DNA of 64,000 nucleotides from Muricea muricata (taxonomy: Eukaryota > Cnidaria > Anthozoa > Malacalcyonacea > Plexauridae), in contig OY979718.1 of the NCBI GenBank assembly GCA_963855995.1, positions 35,851,059 through 35,915,058 of the forward strand, given 5' to 3'. Under the pieces are notes generated by a model. The model was given only the letters and a program-made list of their open reading frames with translations, made no database searches and was not told the origin of the DNA. Shown piece after piece: positions 51,001 to 60,000 of this stretch; the first letter of the stretch is position 1; the number at the start of each line of letters is the position of its first letter. The position numbers and the translations under genes were made by a program.

Positions 51001-54000
51001 GTGCTAATAGATTTTCCGAATTCAATTATTCCAAAGTTTGTCTAGTAGGGAATTGGCCCATTAAAGTTCAACCTGCTGTTTTAGTTGTCAGATTTGCACA
51101 CACTTATCTATATCTATATTTCAAAACTCTCGAAGCAAAACTACTACTGACTTCCGAACAAACTTTTTGAAGGTTATAAATTACAAGCTGCTGCAAAAGT
51201 CCTTCAAAATTTACGCTAAGCCATGCAGGATTAAGCTAACCAGCCTTTGAACAACCGACTCTTCTAATTTATTCTGTGATAATACAATCAGATATTATAG
51301 AGAAGTACGCCGTTCTACATCTAACTCAGCCAAGTCATTGATTGGGATGCTGTACCTTATGGCACAGATTCCAAGCTTGTACTTTATTTGTACGTTTATG
51401 ATGCCAAACTGTTACAATATTTTCATAGCAGGTAATTATTTTAAAATTTGCATAATTATATAGCTACACTACCACATGCAAAACCGTTCAAAGATGCAGA
51501 GCGCCATTACATTTTATTACAAAATATGATTCAAAGCAAATACATTTAAGACACCTACACTGGGTATATTTGTCAGCTTGATTTTTTCTCATACATGTAG
51601 GGGTATCTTTTGCTGCGAACATGAAGCTCAATAGTTCCACTCCACACAACGGATAGTCAGGATGTTCGCCATTTACAGGCTTGTTATGATCGTTGTAACA
51701 CTAGCAAAACATATCAATCGAGTTTAATAAGCCCTTCCAAACGTCTATTTCCGTGCATCTTCCAAAAGGCCATGTCTCACGGTGCAATTTTTCTTGTAAC
51801 TTGCAACGCAATTCTCTATTAAGAGATGTAAATTTTTGACAAATGTTTGGTAGGTTAAAAATATATTTGGCAAACTGCGATGGAACATGTATTTGCCAAT
51901 TTTACATCAGCCAAGAGTAGAGTTGCATTGCAAGTTGCAAGTTGCAAGAAAAATCGCACCGTGTGACAAGGCCTTAAGTAACAATTGACTTTCTTACGAA
52001 AAGTTCTAATTTTAATTAAGTAGCTCAGGGCGGGTATATGCAAATTGTTATTAAATTAAGTATCCACAAAGCCGATTTTCTATTCGAGGCTATTCACTTG
52101 TTGCAACATGCATTTATAAGACGTTCAGCTCTCTAGTCGTATGTGAAAGCGCATCTAATTATACGTAATATACCCTATTTTTTGTCGTTTTTCTTGTATA
52201 TTTTCTTTCAAAAAACAAACCAAAATACATATTACTGCAATAATTCAAATTTAGTATTTTTACTGTCCACTAACTTGGATTAAATTCTTGATTTCGTTTC
52301 CTTTCCATACGGAAAACACAGGAACACCATAATCCCTATACGACATCTCAGATCCCTACAATGGTAAGATGTATGATGAAGTGAATGAGACGACTAATAT
52401 TCTTTACCAAAGTAACAAGGGCTCGAAATAGCGGGCTGCCAATGGCCAAAAGCAGGCCAAATTTTAGATGGCAGGCGAAAGTAAAACTGGACCGCCAAAT
52501 TGAAAAAAAAGGCAAGCGAAATTCAATTGATAAGTTTGATGTCAGTTTATTTCATTTAATTTAACCATAACTTGTAAGAAACAATGACTACTGAGAAACG
52601 TTCAATTTTTAGCTCACACTTGAAATGCTCAGGAGAAATCCAGATTGTTTTGCTGTCTAAATATGTTAGTACAGTATATTAGCACTTAAATCCAAGATTA
52701 TAATCAAACATACCACACCATGCAGTTTAGTAAAGGGTAATAAAAGTAAAAATAAATCATGAAAACATTCATTTCTACAACATAAGAGACCTCGCCATTT
52801 TTGGCAGGTAAAGAAATAAAATGACAGGCTAAATGGTATTTAACTTCCAAAAAAAATTTCGTTTGGCAGGTCATTTTTTTCTATTTCGAGCCCCAAAAGC
52901 ATTACGAATACAAAAAACCCAACTGTAGATAGAGTTGCTTCACATACTTTGTCGTTCCATCTCACTGAATTACTTCCTTTATTACTGCAACTGTATTTCT
53001 CATCATTGCCATACAGACCTAGAAACAAATACTTATACATAGGGTTTACTTATTTAGGGCTAAAATAGTTTTTGATAAATCTGCATCGAAGAACGTGCTT
53101 GTCAGTGTAACACAAAACATAATCAAAATATTGGCATTCTGGATCTTTACATCATACTTTATAAAATTGTTGCTTATCAATGATCAAAGAGAAAGGCACT
53201 GTAAAAACGTAAATATCTAATTTACGATATAATGTACTGTTAGAGGATAATTATGGCCGCCTTGAAATAGATTGTTGTGAAATTTTCGATCAGACAAGCC
53301 TTGAAATAGCGCCAGACATCTGACATTTGTCCGGCTCAAAAAGGCAAAGATTTCTGAAGAGATATTTTTACACGTCTTTAAAAAAACTTGCTGGCTTTTG
53401 AGCAACCGGCCCCTGCCGAACAAAATGTACCGATCTGTATCGAAAGTTTTGACGGATAAGCACGCCGTACAAGAGAAGTAAAGATTGCAATAGGCATTAC
53501 TGAGATATAGTTTACTATTATGGACAACAATACTCACCAAAATTTTCATTGGGACATGGATACTCAGGTGAAAAACCTAAATGAAGGGAAGACAGCGTCA
53601 TTATCAACATGCGAGCAGAGCGGAACTTAATTGGGGGCGGAGGGGATTAAATTATAGTTATATTGTGATTTCAAGTGATCTTTACAATGCAACCAAGAAA
53701 ATAGCTGACAATTTTTTGTCTTATTGTAAGCACACTAAGACTAAGGTCAAACATAAATTATTACATAAAACCCCTTCTGTAAAAGCATTCATGCATGCTA
53801 GTAAAATAAGCAATGTATTATATGATATTACTTCAATAAATTATTACATTATGTGTACATCTTAAACTATAGTGTTACCTGTACTTGGAGGTTTGGTCCC
53901 ATTTATCGTGTGGTTTCTAGCATATAAGACTAATGCTCCAGACACTTTATCAGCATTGATCAATTGCTTCAGTCGATCACTAGAAAGAGAAGTAGAAATT

Positions 54001-57000
54001 AATCTTTGAGTTTGCACAAGTCAGTGATACAATTACTAAATCCTTTTTTGCATCGATTTGGTCATAAGTACAAATACAAATTAAATGATGATATTATGTT
54101 AGATTAGTGTTCTGCATATGAATTTTTTGGTGTCGGTATACCGAAAAATTATATCTACAAGATGTTATCGGTGTACCAGCATTTTAGTCTTGTATAAGCA
54201 GAGAGGAAAATTTCCCAATGTTAATTCATGTCCTTGACATGTGAACACTTTCAAAAGTGAAAACAATATCTACAATAATTTTGAAGCACTTTGGAAGGGA
54301 TACAAGCTATATTCAACCTATTTCAAGCTATTAGAAAACTGCCTTTGCAATGTTATGAATAAAAATAGACGCTGTTAAAGTAAAATTACCATTTTCGGTA
54401 CAGCGGCATGGAGAATCCTAGTGCTGAGGGTCATGGCTAAAGGGGATGGACGAGAGGTAGGTTTTCAAGATGGCGGCTATTTTTCAAGATTCTTAAAACG
54501 AGAACGAATCAGCAGCCAGACATTTATAGTATTCCTAAATTGTGGTTAGGTTTAGGGTTAGGGTAAGGTTTACGAATGCTATAAATGTCTGGTTGTTGAT
54601 TCCTTCTCGTTTTAAGAATCTTGAAAAACAGCCGCCATCTTGAAAACCTACCTCTCGTTTATCCCCTTTAGTCATGACCTTAGTGCTGAGATGCTGTTAA
54701 TTGTTAATATGTACACCGCGTAACCATACTGAACCAAACAGGGAAATTCAGTTTCCTTCATCATATTACAGGGCGCGAAATAGCAGACAACGGTCTGTCT
54801 GGCCAAAATACAGATGGCAATTACAGAAACATGACAACTGAAAAAGCTGTTTTTGGATTAACAAAGCAAAAACACTTGATAATAAAATATGGCCTGCTTT
54901 TGGTCATTGGCAGCTTGCTATTTCAAGCCCTGATGCGTAACACTTGAAAATGCTGTAATGCTCAAAATAGAATAGGTTGAAGCATGGGAATGTATATGAA
55001 ACAGCCTTTGCAGTCTGGTTTTAGTTGCATATTTAAAGCTGTGTTACTATCAAGGGACGTCCAAAACTCAATTTAACAGAATAGCATTTATTTGGACATG
55101 CTGCAAATTGTTCAAGCCGCTCCAGTGGACATGTCAATAAGGGTCAAATAAAAAGGTTCAGAATAATACCATTTTGAGGATGAGATAAAACACAAAACCG
55201 GAATGCACTTAGCGGAGTGCGGAACTGGAATTGCAAATAAAATGCAGATTTAAACCAGGTTAAATTTTAATTTTGAGAATCCAATAATTGTAGATCAATT
55301 AACTTAATAGTAGCAAACATTTTCACGAATTACTGTTAGTATCTGATCAGTAGTGTCCTAGACATGAGAGGGGGTAATTTTCTTTAGAGAAAGGATGTAC
55401 TATACTGACTAGACATTTTACATGTATTTAAAATTTTTTCTCATGACCAGGGTGTTAGCCACGCCATATAATGTCCGTTTGATGGACTTTTCCAAATGGA
55501 CCTTTCCCCTTTCAGACAAAATTTTGAAAAAATCGAAATAGGCAAAAATATCACCATAGCTTGAAAGAGCATCCCAAGTTTACTAAAGTTGCGAAGTTTG
55601 GTCATGAAATGTTGTAAACTGTAGAAAATATAGCCTTGCAAATTTGGCAAATTTGGCATACATTTGTATTACGCGTAGGAAAATGATAATCAAAAGTATC
55701 AACTGATTATCACTTTTCCGCCCGTATTACAAATATATACAAAATTTGCCAACTTCGCAAGGCTATATTTTCTACATTTTACAACATTTCCCAGCCGAAC
55801 TTGGCAATCTTACTAAACTTAGGATGCTTTTTCAAGCTGTGGTGATATTTTTGACTATTTTGAATTTTCTCAAAATTTCATGTAAAAGGGGAAAGGTCCA
55901 TTGAAATAGCCAAGGGGCTTTCCCAACTGAGCGAGTGAAATAATTTAACTTTTATAAAGAGAAAGTGCATTGCGTTTCATTTTACATCATTACAATATGA
56001 AAAAATGTTTTGTTTAGTTTCCCCTCTATTGTCCCAAAATCCACGAGTTTCATTGATGTTGGGAGTGTTCCACTAAAATGAAAATAGCAAAACAAACTGT
56101 AATGGGTGTCCACCTGTGCTCATTCACCGGAAATAAAATTGACTGAACGAATCTACGATTGTTTGTATCTAACAAAAACCTTATTCATTCCAGCACTAAA
56201 CACTTTTTGTTCCGATTTATTCTCAAAAGCTTCTTTCGTATCACTTGGGTCTTAAATTCTTTTTCCCGCAGACAATTTTATCAATATAACACGAAACAGA
56301 CTCCGAAAATCATCATCTTGTAAACTCACGATTTGAGTTATTTAAATAAACAAGACACAAAATTCTGGTGATATTTCGACTTTATAACAAAGTCATTGTC
56401 GACTTTATTCAGTTAGGTTTGACAATGACTTTGTAATAAAGTCGAAATATCACCAGAATTTTGTGTCTTGTTTATCCAAATAACTCAAATCTTGAGTTTA
56501 CAAGATGATGATTTTCGGAGCCTGTTTCGTCTTATACTTGGGTCTTGATAAGTAAAAACTGGGCGCACACTCACAATTTTAAAACTCTTGCTGACTTTCT
56601 CAGCGCATGTGGGGGGAAAGAGTTACAAGCCCATCTATTAACTTCTCCAAAGAATGCAACTTTCATGTCACTCGACTTTCTTCAAAAGTATATTCAAATC
56701 ATGGATGAACATCTGAATCTACCCCTCCTGGCATCATTAAAGTGTGGGCCTTTCACCTTTTTCAGTGACGAAACACAGGACACAACTTCCACTGAGCAGC
56801 TGGCGATTTACGCAACGTTTGAACATGCAGGGAAAATAAAACAGCATTTCAGCCCAAAAAATCATGAAGGTCCTGGTAGAATTTTTTAAAAGCATTGAGG
56901 TATCGATTTCGAGCTGCCGTTTTTCCTGTATGGATACAACAAATGTCAACTCTGGAGATCAAGGGGGATTAAAACGACTACTAAAGCATGCTGTGCCTTT

Positions 57001-60000
57001 GTCAGTTTGGATTGGCTGTGGAAATCACAAGCTTGCCTTATGCTTTAAACATCTCCTGGGAGAATTTCCAAACGTTAGAGATGCAGATTCCACAATATTG
57101 GCAATTTGGAAGTTCTTTCATTATCGTCCTGTAGCTCTTAATTTTCTTCAAGACGTTGCGGCCGTTTATCTTGAGCATGCCGTAACACTAGTCAGCCCAA
57201 GCGTAACAAGATGGCCACAGGCCATGAAAGAGCATGTTCGGCTGTTTACAATGGGTAAAAACAGCTACTTGGCGCTCTTTCGATATGTTTGAACGAGAGG
57301 CGCGAGCCAGAAGACATGGGTCTATTTGCTGCTCTTGTTGACAACGAATTTCTCGCAACCTTACTGCTTCTTTGAGACGTGTTTCCTGCGATTGCTCCGT
57401 TGAATTTGGCGCTTTAAAAAAGTCACGAATCCTTGTGCTTGTCAGACATAAAAACTTACGTCGAAAAATCACAAATCAGACAATAAGCGTCCCTGGTTTA
57501 TGAAAAGTAATTTTGACGAACTGAAACACAACGCTTTGGAACAAATTGGTTCCCTTCCCCTCCCCCCCCCCCCCCCTCGGCGAACCTGCGTAAATTAGGC
57601 ACTTTTAAATAGGACACAATGCAAGTTTGTTCACTCGTTTAAAGCGGAGATCGATTCAAGTCAATCATTTTCGAAAAACGTAAAGCTTACCGCAAGAAAA
57701 TTGATCGGAAAATAGCGATGGCAAAAAGTCAGGATGAAATTAAAGAGCTTCGAAAAAATTGGTTAAGCTACACTCCTTCTTCTTTTTGGGAGGATTGTAT
57801 TCACGACACAGTTCTGGAAGAACTATATCCTAATTGCTTAAAATTGCTCAATCTTTTGATGATATTTCCGATCAGTGCTGCCTGTGTCGAGCGCTTATTC
57901 TCCAAGATGAAAGTATTGAAACTGGTGAAGACAAGGTTGCGAAATCAGTTAAAACAAAGTACACTTGAGTCTCTTCTTCGCATTCAACGGAGTCACCACA
58001 AAACGGTTTTTCTGACGAAAAGTATGAACATTTTGTTGACGAGTTAAAGAACAGAAATCCGAAAATGAGAACAACGTTGTAACAATGAACTGTTGGTTAT
58101 GAAATGGAATACATGCAGGGTGTGATGTTAGCATTGGGACGCCTCAGTACAATACCCTAGGCAGAGGCTGAGCCACAACTGCATGATTGCTTTTGTATTC
58201 TCTATTTTGTTCACTTTTAGACTGTTTTCCATTGAATGCTTTCAGTAGTTTGATATAAATTATTTATTCCATCATGAAAATAATTAATGTACTATCAGAT
58301 GGTGGGTGTTACTCATGTATTGTATTTTCAGTTTTCGTACTAATGAATAAATGCCACTCTCTTTTAAAAATGTCACGCTCACAAGCTTTGAAATAGCGCC
58401 GGACATCGGACATTTGTCCGGTTGAAAAAGGTCAAAATTCAGTTTTTGTCCGGCGAAACTTTCGATCGGCCGGACATTTTGTCCGGTGGAAGATTTTTAT
58501 TGCCACAAAAAATGTCCGGCGGTAAAATGTCTATGTCCGGCGGTAAAATGTCTATGTCCGGCGGTAAAATGTCTATGTCCGGCGGTAAAATGTCTATGTC
58601 CGGCGGTAAAATGTCTATGTCCGGCAGGAATACCTGTGGAAACAACTTTTGGCCGCCTGATAAGCTACATGTGTAAAATCGCGTCGGTCAAAATTTCCGA
58701 ACAAATCAAAATAATCTTATAAATTTAAGTGTAAAAGAATGCCAGAAAACCTCCAGAGTAAATGGCTTTTTGTAAAGGCATAAATATCGAAACATTTTGG
58801 AGATCGTCAGCGCTCATAACTGAAACTGAATGTCCAAAAATTTTGTCGGGCGCACTGAAGAAGTTGCCGGACAAAGTGTCCCTCTGCTGAAAATATTCAT
58901 TTCAAGGCTTGGCTCAGTACCTGGCAGCATGTGCGCCATGGCACTTTTTAGAATTATTTAGCCCACTTCAGTTAGGTTATGCATGACGCTGCAAATAAAG
59001 TCTTTTTACAAGGACTTTAACGGGTCAAAAATTTTTTTCCCAATTTAGGTTCAACGGACAAAACCTTTCTTTTCTGGCTAACACCCTGAATTTCCTTGAG
59101 TCAATGAGCATCCCGATTACGAAAAATGCTAGATACTAATTTATACTGTTTAATAGGACTCTTACTCAGTGAAGTATTCAGCTGTGAATAAAGGAATATA
59201 AGGTGCGTGTTTTCCTTCATTTAATAACCATTTGAAAGTTTCATTAGAGTCAATGTAATGCACCACACCAACATTGCCTTTCCTTTTTGCTGCAAGAAAA
59301 AAATAATTTAAAAAATTTAAAAATTACCGTTATTGGCATAATGTGATAAATGATCTGCCATCAATTATTCAATACCTATATTACCACTAAAAAATAACGA
59401 TCATTTTATTTAAGTTTTCACCCAGATGTTTATTACAGGATGGTATTTGATCACAAGGATCTTAATTAATGTGTGCATGAATACTGTAAGCATTTACAGT
59501 ACCAGTACATGAGACATGATCAAATACTGTATGACTGTGTTCCTAAATGCCAGTATGCTATGTTGGCAACAGGACTGCTATTTGACTTTAAACCTGCTTA
59601 CAATAATTATTATAATTTATGGTTTTGAGATGAATGCAAATGTTGGCCAACTAAGTTGATTGATGTAGATTTAATGTTTTTTTTTAAAAATTGAACCATT
59701 TAAAAGGCTGGGGCAGTATGGAGTAAAGCAAACAGTGTGAGAGTTATATTTCTTTTCTGTACATGATTCTCATTAGAGATACGTATGATCAAATTTTATT
59801 TACAAGGTGCTAAACAGCAATTGTAACAAGTACTCACAGTGCCAGTAGGGTCATTGTACTATATAAGGGACATGAAGAAAAACTAGAATTTGAGAAGTTG
59901 GAATAAAAACCCCCTGCATCCTTGGTACACTAGATGTAAAATATGATTTTCGATGCCAAACAGCCAATTTTAAATGCAGTACCAACAAGATTTTTTCAAA

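Noticed and set aside
58422-58722. Frames encoding MSGGK or PPDID repeats
   Set aside because: A 21 bp minisatellite keeps all frames open, and no flanking domain or start context supports a protein.
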